In this document: positions 32,652-41,215 of the stretch, one piece after another
How the letters are laid out: each line of letters starts with the position of its first letter
Position numbering within the stretch: position 1 is the first letter of the stretch
DNA from: Lysinibacillus sp. KCTC 33748
Lineage (GTDB): Bacteria; Bacillota; Bacilli; Bacillales_A; Planococcaceae
Direction of reading: 5' to 3'
Assembly (NCBI RefSeq): GCF_002237755.1
Contig: NZ_MWSJ01000004.1
Location: 1-64,000, forward strand
Length of the DNA: 64,000 bases
Made by a program: the position numbers and the translations under genes
The notes under the pieces: model-generated
What the model was told of the DNA's origin: nothing
The model's input: the letters and a program-made list of their open reading frames with translations, nothing else
The model's database searches: none

Positions 32652-32712
32652 TTAAGGCATTATTCCTGTTGTAACTTCATAACTAGGGTGGTACCGCGAT
32701 ATTTTTATCATC
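32652..32712 (+). promoter_or_regulatory. Fourth T-box motif without terminator
   Basis: AGGGTGGTACCGCG at 32685-32698 is intact, but the following sequence (ATATTTTTATCATCGCTAGC) has lost the CGTCCCTACG hairpin. This is a truncated end of the repeat array. Confidence 0.8.
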
Positions 32713-32821
32713 GCTAGCTTTGAAGGAAGTGGTTGAAAGAGAAAGGAGTCACGCTAAACCAATATAAATAAAAACCGAATTGTTATAAACAAAGAAATAG
32801 AAGTAGAGAGGAGATAAAGAG

Positions 32822-34159
32822 ATGAATTCACAGCAATGGACATCGAAATTAGGTTTCATTTTAGCTGCAGCGGGCTCAGCGATAGGTCTTGGTGCGATTT
32901 GGAAGTTCCCGTATATGGCCGGTATTGGAGGTGGCGGTGCGTTCTTCCTTATTTTCATCGGTTTTACCTTACTAATTGGTTTACCGTTATTATTGGCGGA
33001 ATTTGTTATTGGAAGAAGTACACAAAAAGAGGCTGTTGAAGCATATAGAACTATTGCTCCAAAAACGCAATGGCCGTGGGTAGGTAAATTAGGGATTGTC
33101 ACTTGTTTCATATTGCTATCATTCTACAGTGTTGTTGGAGGATGGATTTTATTATATTTATGGAATGCGATTACAGGTAGACTGTGGGAAGGCAATGGCT
33201 CTTACGAAGCAACTTTTACTGAAATCATTGCTAATCCATTTTTAGCAGTTGGATCACAGCTATTATTTATTCTTATGACTATTTTTATCGTAAGTAAAGG
33301 TGTACAAAACGGTGTTGAAAAAGTGAATAAGTATTTCATGCCAGCACTATTTGTTTTATTCTTTGTATTAATTATTCGTGCTCTTACACTAGATGGAGCA
33401 GGAGAAGGGGTTCGTTTCTTCTTACAGCCTGATTTCTCAAATGTTACATCTGAAATTATTTTATATGCGATGGGGCAATCGTTCTTCTCGTTATCTGTCG
33501 GCGTAGGCGTAATGGTAACGTATAGCTCATACTTACCGAAAGAAGAAAGTTTACCACGTTCAGCATTTTCTATTGTCGGTTTAACGCTTGTTATTACATT
33601 GCTTGCAGGGCTTGCTATTTTCCCGGTAGTATTCGCATTTGGAATGGAACCGTCTCAAGGACCGGGTCTATTATTTATTGTCTTGCCAGCAATTTTCAGT
33701 AAAATGGCATTTGGAAAAGTGTTCTTCATTATTTTCTTGTTACTATTTTTCTTTGCAACGATTACATCAGCCATTTCCATGTTGGAAATTAGCGTGGCTT
33801 CTTTAACGACAAAAGGTAAAGGGAAACGCGAAAAAATGGCATTGATTGTAGGATTACTAATCTTTGTTGTAGGGATTCCATCGGCTTTATCATATGGCGT
33901 ACTAAGTGATGTGACGCTATTTGGAAAAACAATCTTTGATTTGGCAGATTATTCAGTAAGTAATATTCTAATGCCGCTCGGTGTATTATTAGTTGCGATC
34001 TTCGTACCGTTTAAAATGAAGAAAGATGTATTAATGAATGAACTGGGTGTAAGTAAAAATAAAGGCTATAAATTATTTGTATTATGGTTATTCTTACTTC
34101 GCTATATAGCACCGATTGCAATTATTATCGTATTTTTAAATGTAATTGGCGTGATTTAA
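32822..34159 (+). CDS. Sodium-dependent NSS-family amino acid transporter
   Basis: A 445-residue neurotransmitter:sodium symporter (SNF family, like Bacillus YocR/YhdH and LeuT). The first helix has the unwound Na+/substrate site [20 protein letters not shown], and about 11 membrane segments follow. The substrate is not fixed by the sequence. The upstream T-box reads Phe codons, so uptake of phenylalanine or another aromatic amino acid is likely. RBS AGGAGATAAAG. Monocistronic with a strong terminator. Confidence 0.9.
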   Translation: MNSQQWTSKLGFILAAAGSAIGLGAIWKFPYMAGIGGGGAFFLIFIGFTLLIGLPLLLAEFVIGRSTQKEAVEAYRTIAPKTQWPWVGKLGIVTCFILLSFYSVVGGWILLYLWNAITGRLWEGNGSYEATFTEIIANPFLAVGSQLLFILMTIFIVSKGVQNGVEKVNKYFMPALFVLFFVLIIRALTLDGAGEGVRFFLQPDFSNVTSEIILYAMGQSFFSLSVGVGVMVTYSSYLPKEESLPRSAFSIVGLTLVITLLAGLAIFPVVFAFGMEPSQGPGLLFIVLPAIFSKMAFGKVFFIIFLLLFFFATITSAISMLEISVASLTTKGKGKREKMALIVGLLIFVVGIPSALSYGVLSDVTLFGKTIFDLADYSVSNILMPLGVLLVAIFVPFKMKKDVLMNELGVSKNKGYKLFVLWLFLLRYIAPIAIIIVFLNVIGVI

Positions 34160-34166
34160 CATACAG

Positions 34167-34202
34167 AAGGCCCTAGCATATCGTTATGTTAGGGCCTTTT
34201 CA
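34167..34202 (+). terminator. Terminator after NSS transporter
   Basis: AAGGCCCTA-CATA pairs with TATG-TAGGGCCTT around TCGT with one mismatch, followed by TTTT. Confidence 0.88.
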
Positions 34203-34895
34203 TTATAAAATTAGGTCACCTAAAGAACTGCTCCGATTCCTACGAATACAGCCCTCCACAGAAAAGCACAAACATTCGCAAATCAAAGCAATCCCTGTTT
34301 AAAACAGATAAAAAAACAAAAAAAGAATAGCTTGACATCATTCATTAATAGCACAAACATCACAATTTTTTCAGCATATCATAATGGAGAAAGCGTTTTC
34401 TTCAATTAATATAGAAGAAAGTCACTACAATTCAATCAAGTTTGCTGCAAAATACTTTATTACAAATGTTAAATATAAGTAAGTATAAAAGAGTTCTTGA
34501 TTGAGGTACATTTCGTCACTTGATTTTATTACGACGATTGAAAATAATGTCTCTAAATGGGTAAGTCATATGCGAAGAGTTTCGACCTGTCGTTGTAATA
34601 AATCAACATCCTGCTGTTGAAGTGATACAACTTTATACTATTAAAATTGTTCATCTTGATATCCATATAAATTCGAAAAGACGTGGTTCGTTTTGACATG
34701 TCAGATACACCATTAAAAATTCTATAAATTAGATGAATTCAGCTAGTTCAGACAAATATTTGTACGAATATTGGAATTTTACGAAAAAGTTTTGCAAAAA
34801 CCTTAACTATTTCATACGAAATCCGTATAATAAATCAAACAGTGTGAAAATTGTCCATTTTCCGTCGATTAATTGCGTGAATTTTTTAAATTGTA

Positions 34896-34932
34896 TTGAC
34901 GTGGGGAATGATAATTTGTACACTGTGTACAA
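34896..34932 (+). promoter_or_regulatory. Aspartokinase promoter with palindromic operator
   Basis: TTGACG (34896-34901), 17-bp spacer, TACACT (34919-34924). The perfect palindrome TTGTACAC-T-GTGTACAA (34916-34932) covers the -10 box and the start region, the position expected for a repressor. The regulator is unknown. Confidence 0.65.
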
Positions 34933-34986
34933 TCAATTGTTTTTTGGAGGAATACATTTAATTTAAAAAGTTAGGATTTGATGGTT

Positions 34987-36345
34987 ATGATCGTATGTAA
35001 ATTTGGTGGAACATCTGTAGCAAGTGCAGAACAAATTCAAAAAGTAGCAAACATTGTAAAATCTAATCCGGCACGTAAAATCGTAGCCGTTTCTGCACCA
35101 GGGAAGCGTTCTGGTGACGATATAAAGGTAACTGATTTATTAATTAACTTAGCAATGGCAGCATTAAAAAATGAAGAAATTGAGAAAGAATTGCAAATCG
35201 TTGTAAATCGCTTTATGGCGATTGCGGATGGTTTGGAGTTAGATTATACAATTTGTGATGTGATCGCTGAAGATTTACGTGAACGTGTACAGGGTGATAA
35301 ATCGAATGAGGAATTATTTATCGATAGCATCAAAGCGGCAGGGGAAGACAATAACGCGAAGCTAATCGCAGCTTATTTTAATTCCATCGGTATGCCGGCA
35401 CGCTATGTAAGTCCAAAAGAAGGTTTGGTCGTCAATGATTTACCTGAACGCACGTATGCATTACCAGAGGCTTATGCCAATTTAGCGCCACTAAAAAATA
35501 CCAAGGAAATTATTGTATTCCCTGGTTTCTTCGGTTACACTAAAGCCGGCATACTGCGTACATTTGATCGCGGTGGTTCTGATATTACAGGCTCTATTTT
35601 AGCAGCTGCTGTTGAAGCAGAGCTTTATGAAAACTTTACGGATGTGGACTGTGTGTTCTCCGCGAATCCGAAAGTTGTGAATGATCCAGTGGAAATTAAA
35701 GAAATTACGTATCGCGAAATGCGCGAATTATCCTATGCAGGCTTTTCGGTTTTTCATGATGAAGCGTTAATGCCTGTTTACAAGATTGGGGTGCCCGTTA
35801 ACATAAAAAATACAAATAATCCATCAGCCCCAGGTACTCGTATCGTACCAAGACGCTCTGTTACAGGACGTCCAGTTACAGGTATCTCGGCAGACAGTGG
35901 CTTTTCAACTTTATATGTGTCAAAATATTTGATGAATCGTGAAGTAGGCTTTGGACGTAAGCTTCTTCAAATTTTGGAAGATGAAAATATTTCTTATGAA
36001 CATACACCGTCTGGTTTAGACGATATTTCTGTCATTATGCGTTCAAACCAAATTACACTAGAAAATGAAGAACGAATTCTTTCTCGTGTGAAAAATGAGT
36101 TACATGCAGATGATGTGCAAATGCGTCATGGCTTCTCGATGATTGTTATCGTAGGTGAAGGCATGCGTAATAATACAGGTTTAGCGGCACGTGCTGCAAC
36201 TGCGATTTCTAAAACAGGTGCAAATATAGAGATGATTAATCAAGGTTCATCTGAAGTTAGTCTAGTATTCGGAGTGCAACAAGAGTTTGAAAACCAAATT
36301 TTACAAGCACTTTATGAGGAATTTTTTGCACATGTGAGAGTGTAA
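34987..36345 (+). CDS. Aspartate kinase
   Basis: A 452-residue monofunctional aspartokinase, the first step of the lysine, threonine and methionine pathway. The N terminus VCKFGGTSVAS binds substrate/ATP, TFDRGGSDITGS (about 193-204) is the catalytic loop, and two C-terminal ACT domains (about 300-450, with GFGRKLLQILEDENI and NTGLAARAATAISKTGANIE) bind an allosteric amino acid. Length and layout fit the YclM/LysC type III group. ATG 34987 is chosen because it begins right at the fold; ATG 34981 or TTG 34978 are possible. AGGAT lies upstream. Confidence 0.9.
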   Translation: MIVCKFGGTSVASAEQIQKVANIVKSNPARKIVAVSAPGKRSGDDIKVTDLLINLAMAALKNEEIEKELQIVVNRFMAIADGLELDYTICDVIAEDLRERVQGDKSNEELFIDSIKAAGEDNNAKLIAAYFNSIGMPARYVSPKEGLVVNDLPERTYALPEAYANLAPLKNTKEIIVFPGFFGYTKAGILRTFDRGGSDITGSILAAAVEAELYENFTDVDCVFSANPKVVNDPVEIKEITYREMRELSYAGFSVFHDEALMPVYKIGVPVNIKNTNNPSAPGTRIVPRRSVTGRPVTGISADSGFSTLYVSKYLMNREVGFGRKLLQILEDENISYEHTPSGLDDISVIMRSNQITLENEERILSRVKNELHADDVQMRHGFSMIVIVGEGMRNNTGLAARAATAISKTGANIEMINQGSSEVSLVFGVQQEFENQILQALYEEFFAHVRV

Positions 36346-36367
36346 GGATATATAGTGAAACTTTTAA

Positions 36368-36396
36368 AAGTGGGGAGTTCTTCATCCCCACTTATT
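36368..36396 (+). terminator. Hairpin after aspartokinase
   Basis: AAGTGGGGA (36368-36376) pairs with TCCCCACTT (36385-36393), then ATTAATT. The T-run is poor. Confidence 0.6.
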
Positions 36397-36481
36397 AATT
36401 AGTGTTCACGGGCAGTTAGCCTTCGCTTAATGAATGGGTAGAGGTGGTACAGAAAAAATACTGCTCGTTAATGCGGTTATA

Positions 36482-36518
36482 AACGCTAATCCTTGAAACG
36501 GATTAGTGTTTTCTTTTT
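36482..36518 (+). terminator. Second terminator in the aspartokinase 3' region
   Basis: AACGCTAATCC (36482-36492) pairs with GGATTAGTGTT (36500-36510), followed by TTCTTTTT. Confidence 0.7.
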
Positions 36519-36568
36519 GACGAGAATACGGTAAAATCGAGGGCGTACACAGATTGGAGGTTTTTCTT

Positions 36569-36751
36569 TTGAAAAAATTATCGATTGGTATGCTTCTATC
36601 AATGATTGGCATACTATTTGTTTGTTTAACGATCATGGATATTTTACCGTCCTCGACTAAAACAATGAAAATTGTCTATATCGGTATTGGTTGGATATTT
36701 ATTATTGCGGGATCCGTCGTTCGTTTTAAAACTTTAAAACAAAGACAATAA
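36569..36751 (+). CDS. Small two-helix membrane protein
   Basis: A 60-residue protein, KKLSIGMLLSMIGILFVCLT... with two hydrophobic helices (about 5-24 and 33-53) and a basic tail (RFKTLKQRQ). No family recognised. TTG 36569 lies eight bases after TTGGAGG; the in-frame TTG at 36554 is part of that site. It sits alone between aspartokinase and the cobalamin cluster. Confidence 0.6.
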   Translation: MKKLSIGMLLSMIGILFVCLTIMDILPSSTKTMKIVYIGIGWIFIIAGSVVRFKTLKQRQ

Positions 36752-36901
36752 CGAAATATTGCGAAATTGAATTGTGGCAACCTGTGAATTTATGATACAA
36801 TTTCAAAAAAATAAATAATTCGAGTATTATGAAGTTGCGATGCTGTGCGAAAATTCAAAAGTTTTAAATTGGGGAAAGATGATTAATTTAAGATCAACAG
36901 T

Positions 36902-36933
36902 ACAAATTCTTCTTTGTAAGAATTTGTTTTTTT
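36902..36933 (+). terminator. Terminator in leader upstream of cbiZ
   Basis: ACAAATTCTT (36902-36911) pairs with AAGAATTTGT (36918-36927), followed by TTTTTT. It lies only 45 bases before the cbiZ start and after a probable promoter (TTGTGG-N18-TACAAT near 36773-36802). It may therefore attenuate the operon and not end the previous gene. Confidence 0.75.
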
Positions 36934-36977
36934 ATTTTCGTAAACAATGTCCAACGCATTGAATAGGAGGCGAGATC

Positions 36978-37661
36978 ATGTCAGTTCTTCGCAGGGGCGA
37001 TATTCATATTTCTGACCATTATGTTGCCGTCCAAACAGACTCACCGATGAAGGTCGTTTCCTCTGCCGTACATAATCCGGGCTTTGGCTTTTATACGCAT
37101 TTGATGAATCGTTCAGTGCCCTATACGTATGATGAGCGAAAACCACAGCTAGAATTGCAACGGTTTTTACAGTCTGAGGGCTTTCCCATTGACAATACGG
37201 TGGCGATGATGACGGCAGTCTATGCTCGGTATGCAACTGTCCGTGAGTTTACATATGAAGGAATTCATCTAGTCATCATGATTACTGCTGGTCTTGGCAA
37301 TGCCGTTGATATTACGCGTGCTTTTCATCGTCAGGAGCAGTATCATGCGGGGACTATTAATACGTGGGTACTAATAAATGGGAGATTGTCGGATGAAGCA
37401 TTATTTCAAGCGATGATTTCTACGACAGAGGCAAAGGTTAAGGCACTTATTGATGAAGGCATCACAGATCCAACAACGGGTACACAAGCTACAGGTACTT
37501 CAACGGATAGCTTGTTGATTGCTTCTACAGAGGAAGGTGACTACCATCAATATGCTGGGCCGATTACGATGCTTGGAAAAGTCATTGGCCACGGTGTTTA
37601 TGAAACGATGCGCGAGGCCATTCAGAAATATAAAAAAGATAAGGAGGAGAATCCGTTATGA
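36978..37661 (+). CDS. cbiZ: Adenosylcobinamide amidohydrolase CbiZ
   Basis: A 227-residue CbiZ-family protein. Motifs: AGLGNAVDITRA in the middle and TGTSTDSLLIAS near the C terminus. CbiZ cleaves the aminopropanol-containing side chain of adenosylcobinamide or pseudocobalamin to give cobyric acid, which lets the cell rebuild its own cobamide. It is the first gene of the cobalamin salvage cluster, with RBS AGGAGGCGAG, and its stop overlaps the ATG of cbiB. Confidence 0.9.
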   Translation: MSVLRRGDIHISDHYVAVQTDSPMKVVSSAVHNPGFGFYTHLMNRSVPYTYDERKPQLELQRFLQSEGFPIDNTVAMMTAVYARYATVREFTYEGIHLVIMITAGLGNAVDITRAFHRQEQYHAGTINTWVLINGRLSDEALFQAMISTTEAKVKALIDEGITDPTTGTQATGTSTDSLLIASTEEGDYHQYAGPITMLGKVIGHGVYETMREAIQKYKKDKEENPL

Positions 37662-38614
37662 TGGCACTGGTGATTGCCTGTATCATTGGGCTTGTTTTTG
37701 ACTTAATAGTGGGTGATCCTCCTAAAATGCCTCATCCAGTGCGCTGGATTGGAAAGCTCATTCAATCGCAAACTGAGTTATGGAATAAAGGAAGAATGAG
37801 AAAATTCCGTGGCATGGTGATGGCGCTCGCTGTAGTTGGTACAACGATGTTTGTTGTGACGGCCATTATGCTACTAAGCTATAAGGTTAGCCTACTATTT
37901 GGCATAGTGATTGAGGGCTTGCTTATTGGAATTGGACTAGCACAGCGTAGCTTGAAGGAAGCGGCGATGGCTGTCTATGAACCGCTCGTCAAAGGCGATT
38001 TTGCTGAAGCTCGTGTGAGGCTTTCCTGGATAGTAGGCCGTGATACGGAGAAACTTGGCGAGGATGAAATTGTTCGTGGTGTTGTGGAAACGGTCTCAGA
38101 AAATACGAGTGATGGCGTAACAGCTCCATTATTTTATGCCTTTTTATTTGGCGCTATAGGGTTATGGGGCTATAAAGCTGTTAATACGTTAGACTCTATG
38201 ATTGGCTATAAAAACGAACAGTATAAAGATTTTGGTATGTTTGCTGCAAAGCTAGATGATGTACTTAATTTTATTCCAAGTCGATTAACAGGTTTACTTA
38301 TGGTGCTAGGGACGAAAAATGAAACGAATGTATCTCTCGGGAAGCGCTTAAAACGGTGGGCACAAGATGCCAAAAAGCATCCAAGTCCTAACAGTGGTTA
38401 TTTAGAAGCAGCTACAGCTGTTCAATTGGGTGTACAACTTGGTGGAAAAAATACATATAAGGGTGTCGTTTCTAATCGAGCGATAATGGGCGAGAAATTA
38501 GTGCCATTAACAAAAGAGCATATTGCAACGTCAGTGATACATATGCGCATCGCTACCTTGCTCTTTACGCTAGTAATGATATCAGTGGAGGTGTTAATTT
38601 TTGCAATTACCTAA
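37658..38614 (+). CDS. cbiB: Adenosylcobinamide-phosphate synthase CbiB
   Basis: A 318-residue membrane protein that joins cobyric acid to (R)-1-amino-2-propanol phosphate. Family motifs: DLIVGDPPKMPHPVRWIGKL at the N terminus, SENTSDGVTAPLFYAFL (about 146-162), NTLDSMIGYKNEQYKDFG and LTGLLM. It overlaps cbiZ by four bases and the next gene by 14, so the three are translationally coupled. With CbiZ upstream the pair breaks and rebuilds the side chain of imported corrinoids. Confidence 0.92.
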   Translation: MMALVIACIIGLVFDLIVGDPPKMPHPVRWIGKLIQSQTELWNKGRMRKFRGMVMALAVVGTTMFVVTAIMLLSYKVSLLFGIVIEGLLIGIGLAQRSLKEAAMAVYEPLVKGDFAEARVRLSWIVGRDTEKLGEDEIVRGVVETVSENTSDGVTAPLFYAFLFGAIGLWGYKAVNTLDSMIGYKNEQYKDFGMFAAKLDDVLNFIPSRLTGLLMVLGTKNETNVSLGKRLKRWAQDAKKHPSPNSGYLEAATAVQLGVQLGGKNTYKGVVSNRAIMGEKLVPLTKEHIATSVIHMRIATLLFTLVMISVEVLIFAIT

Positions 38615-39749
38615 TCACGGAGCAAATCCGCAAAATGTTTATCATCAGCTAGGACTTAATATGCCCGAAGAGGTGTATGATTTTAGCGAAAATGTGAATT
38701 CGGCAGGGCCACCACCGTTTGTTGAGGCACGTTGGCGGACATTTTATCCGCTCATTCAACGTTATCCAGATCCGGACGGTGAGCCGTTTTTATCAAAGGT
38801 GGCAGCTTTTCATGCTGTTCAGAAAGATTCTATATTACTAGGTAATGGTGCATCTGAGCTATTTAGTGTTTTAGTTAGACGCTACGCCAATAAGCGTGTT
38901 ATTATCGTGCATCCAACTTTTTCAGAATATGAACGAACATTAACAGCTGCAGGCGCTGAAATTGTGCCGATTATTGTAGAGGATATTGTTCACTATACAT
39001 TGCCAATGGAGCATCTGAAGCGTGAAATGGTGAGCGCGGATGCTTTATATATTTGTACACCGAACAATCCAACAGGGGTGCTTCCAAAGAAAGAGGAGCT
39101 TCTCGAATTAATTTCTCACGGTGCAAAGGTCAATTGCGAGCTTGTCATTGATGAGGCATTTATTGACTGGGTAGATGAGGCTTATTCATTAATTCAGTAT
39201 GTGGCAGAAAATCCTCATTTGATTGTCGTTCGTTCGATGACAAAAATGTATGCGATTCCAGGATTGCGCCTAGGCTATTTAGTGGCGAGCCCAGTAGTTG
39301 TTACTGAGCTAAAGGATATTCTACCTCATTGGAACTTGAATGCCTTTGCCCTCGTTATCGGGACAGGTTGTTTAGATGAACGCGCATATTGTGAGCAAGC
39401 CATTGCCTATGCTAAAAATCAACGACAATCGCTACAGAGGTATTTACAGGAACATGGTTGCCAGGTGACAAATAGTGTAACGAATTATGTATGTTTTGCA
39501 TTACCGAAAAATCAGCAAGCAGATACATTTTTTACATATTGTTTATCAAAGGGTGTCGTACTGCGTCATACAAAAAACTTTATGGGCTTAAATGGCGAAT
39601 GGTTCCGGATTGGGATTAAAGATATTGTAGCCATGACGTATTTACAGAATTGTTTGCAGGCGTGGTTTAACTTCCTTCAGCAGAAGTCTTCCACCTCTAT
39701 AGATGGTAATATGAATACAGATTTAAGCTACTTTTCAACGGGTATCTAA
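38601..39749 (+). CDS. cobD: Threonine-phosphate decarboxylase CobD
   Basis: A 382-residue PLP enzyme of the histidinol-phosphate aminotransferase fold. It has ENVNSAGPPP near the start, TPNNPTG (about 153-159), VIDEAFIDW and the lysine motif SMTKMYAIPGLRLGY (the Lys binds PLP). It makes (R)-1-amino-2-propanol phosphate for CbiB. TTG start with GTGGAGG upstream. The last ~25 residues (QQKSSTSIDGNMNT...) look out of place and border a repeat element, so the C terminus may have been altered by repeat insertion. Confidence 0.88.
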   Translation: MQLPNHGANPQNVYHQLGLNMPEEVYDFSENVNSAGPPPFVEARWRTFYPLIQRYPDPDGEPFLSKVAAFHAVQKDSILLGNGASELFSVLVRRYANKRVIIVHPTFSEYERTLTAAGAEIVPIIVEDIVHYTLPMEHLKREMVSADALYICTPNNPTGVLPKKEELLELISHGAKVNCELVIDEAFIDWVDEAYSLIQYVAENPHLIVVRSMTKMYAIPGLRLGYLVASPVVVTELKDILPHWNLNAFALVIGTGCLDERAYCEQAIAYAKNQRQSLQRYLQEHGCQVTNSVTNYVCFALPKNQQADTFFTYCLSKGVVLRHTKNFMGLNGEWFRIGIKDIVAMTYLQNCLQAWFNFLQQKSSTSIDGNMNTDLSYFSTGI

Positions 39750-39753
39750 ACAC

Positions 39754-39782
39754 TTGTACCTGTCGCTACGCTTTCGGTACAA
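39754..39782 (+). repeat. TTGTACC/GGTACAA palindromic repeat, copy 2
   Basis: A 29-base unit, TTGTACC...GGTACAA. It matches the minus strand of 12334-12362 except at three interior positions. It lies just after cobD and before the GC-rich element copy. Confidence 0.65.
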
Positions 39783-39867
39783 AAAACATTTGCTGAAATA
39801 GAGGAACTCAGTCAAAGCGCCACGTCCTGTGGTGGTAACGACTGAGTGACCAACATCACGTTGGTCC

Positions 39868-39960
39868 AAAGCCTCCGGCGGATGTCACAGAATCGGAAAG
39901 GAATCCTTTGTGCTAGCACAAAACTGATTCCGGACGCAATTATGCCGGGGCATAATTGAT
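39868..39960 (+). repeat. GC-rich interspersed element, copy 1
   Basis: It runs from AAAGCCTCCGGCGGATGTCA to the hairpin CAATTATGCC-GG-GGCATAATTG at its end. It matches 61609-61700 over its whole length with a few changes. Upstream lie further small hairpins (39813-39866: CAGTC...GACTG, CCAACATCACGTTGG). It separates cobD from the phosphatase gene without breaking either frame. Confidence 0.75.
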
Positions 39961-39972
39961 TGCAAATAAGGG

Positions 39973-40587
39973 GTGAGAAAGCTGACGACTTTTTATTTAG
40001 TAAGACATGGCGAAACGATGTGGAATAAAGAGCAACGATTACAAGGATGGCTAGATTCGCCGTTATCCAAAAATGGTATTTTACATGCAGAAAAACTTCG
40101 AGATCATTTGAAAAATATTAATTTTACAGCGGCATATAGCAGTTCAAGTGGTCGTGCGAAGGAAACGATGCAAATCCTTCTAGCTGATCGACAGCTTCCA
40201 ATCTATGATGAGGATAATTTAAGGGAGATTTTTTTAGGAGATTGGCAAGGAAAAACAGTCGAGGACATCGTGATTTCTTTTCCGGATTATGAATTATATA
40301 CTGATTATCCTGGACAATTCGTCGCAACGCATACGGAAAGCTTCGGTACGGTAACAGAACGAGCGATATTTACGTTAAAGAAAATAGCAGAAAAATATCC
40401 CGAGAATCATGTTTTAATTGTATCCCATGCTGTAACGATTAAATGTATCATTAACGCTATTTTAGGGCGAAGTGTCGATCAGCTGTGGGCAGAGCCATTT
40501 ATTAATGGTACAAGTGTAACGATTATTGAAAAAGTTGATCAACAATGGCTCGTTCAAGAGATCGGTAACATTCAACATTTACAATAG
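39973..40587 (+). CDS. Histidine phosphatase (possible alpha-ribazole phosphatase)
   Basis: A 204-residue histidine phosphatase: LVRHGETMWNKEQRLQGWLD carries the phospho-histidine RHG, and LIVSHAVTIKCIINAILG the second His. In this cluster a role as CobC, dephosphorylating alpha-ribazole phosphate or cobalamin phosphate, is reasonable, but another CobC-like gene follows. The start is unclear: GTG 39973 lies against the Shine-Dalgarno AAGGGG, and CTG 39982 is well spaced but rare. The repeat copy ending at 39960 may have removed the original start region. Confidence 0.8.
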   Translation: MRKLTTFYLVRHGETMWNKEQRLQGWLDSPLSKNGILHAEKLRDHLKNINFTAAYSSSSGRAKETMQILLADRQLPIYDEDNLREIFLGDWQGKTVEDIVISFPDYELYTDYPGQFVATHTESFGTVTERAIFTLKKIAEKYPENHVLIVSHAVTIKCIINAILGRSVDQLWAEPFINGTSVTIIEKVDQQWLVQEIGNIQHLQ

Positions 40588-40599
40588 GAGGGGAAACCA

Positions 40600-41175
40600 T
40601 TGCCACTGATTTTCATTACTGGGGGAGTACGCAGTGGTAAATCCCACTTTGCTGAAAAAGCGGCTGTTACTCACTATCAAACAGAGTTTATGCAAGCACA
40701 GCGACTTATTTATATTGCTTCCGGCGTAGCGTTGGATCGTGAAATGGAGAAGCGGATCATTCGCCATCAGGCAGACAGACAAGCACAAAATATCGAGTGG
40801 CTGACGATAGAAGCACCTTATGAAATCGCAGATACTTTGCATAAACTGACTGATGGAGATGTCGTGTTATGGGACTGTATTACGACGTGGTTAACAAATG
40901 CGTTTTATGAAGGTTTTGACGCGGGAACTCCCTGTGTGGAACAACCTGGATGTTTAGAAAAGAAACTTGAGGTTTTAAAAGAGGCGGTAGAGACGTTACT
41001 TGAGAAAAGGGTGACGTTTTTTATCGTCTCAAACGAATTATTTGATGAGCCACCGTATACGAACGAGGAAGTAGAGTTATACCGGCAAATGCTTGGGGAA
41101 TTACATCAATGGTTCGTGTCTAAAGCAAATGAGGCGTATGAAATCAATTATGGTGTCGTAAAGAAATGGAAATAA
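40600..41175 (+). CDS. cobU: Adenosylcobinamide kinase/guanylyltransferase CobU
   Basis: A 191-residue CobU. The P-loop is GGVRSGKS (8-15). RLIYIASGVALDREMEKRII contains the nucleotide/GMP-acceptor region with the following HQADR, and VVLWDCITTWLTN is the Walker-B-like part. It phosphorylates adenosylcobinamide and transfers GMP to it. TTG start with AGGAGGGG, 12 bases after the phosphatase gene. Confidence 0.9.
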   Translation: MPLIFITGGVRSGKSHFAEKAAVTHYQTEFMQAQRLIYIASGVALDREMEKRIIRHQADRQAQNIEWLTIEAPYEIADTLHKLTDGDVVLWDCITTWLTNAFYEGFDAGTPCVEQPGCLEKKLEVLKEAVETLLEKRVTFFIVSNELFDEPPYTNEEVELYRQMLGELHQWFVSKANEAYEINYGVVKKWK

Positions 41176-41215
41176 TGAATGACGATTTGAAAATAAAAAG
41201 AAGGTAGGCAAGACG

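Larger units (their letters stand above)
34160..34977. other. Long intergenic region before aspartokinase
   Basis: 818 bases. It holds the transporter terminator (34167-34202), then about 650 bases of AT-rich sequence where I see no gene (a 77-codon frame at 34733-34966 has no Shine-Dalgarno and overlaps the promoter), then the aspartokinase promoter. No lysine riboswitch was recognised. Confidence 0.6.

Noticed and set aside
34500-34660. Possible purine-type riboswitch (GTTTCGACCTG-like segment).
   Set aside because: The conserved loops and paired ends of the purine aptamer are missing.
34733-34966. 77-codon frame upstream of aspartokinase.
   Set aside because: No Shine-Dalgarno sequence, odd residue composition typical of AT-rich non-coding DNA, and it overlaps the promoter and palindrome.
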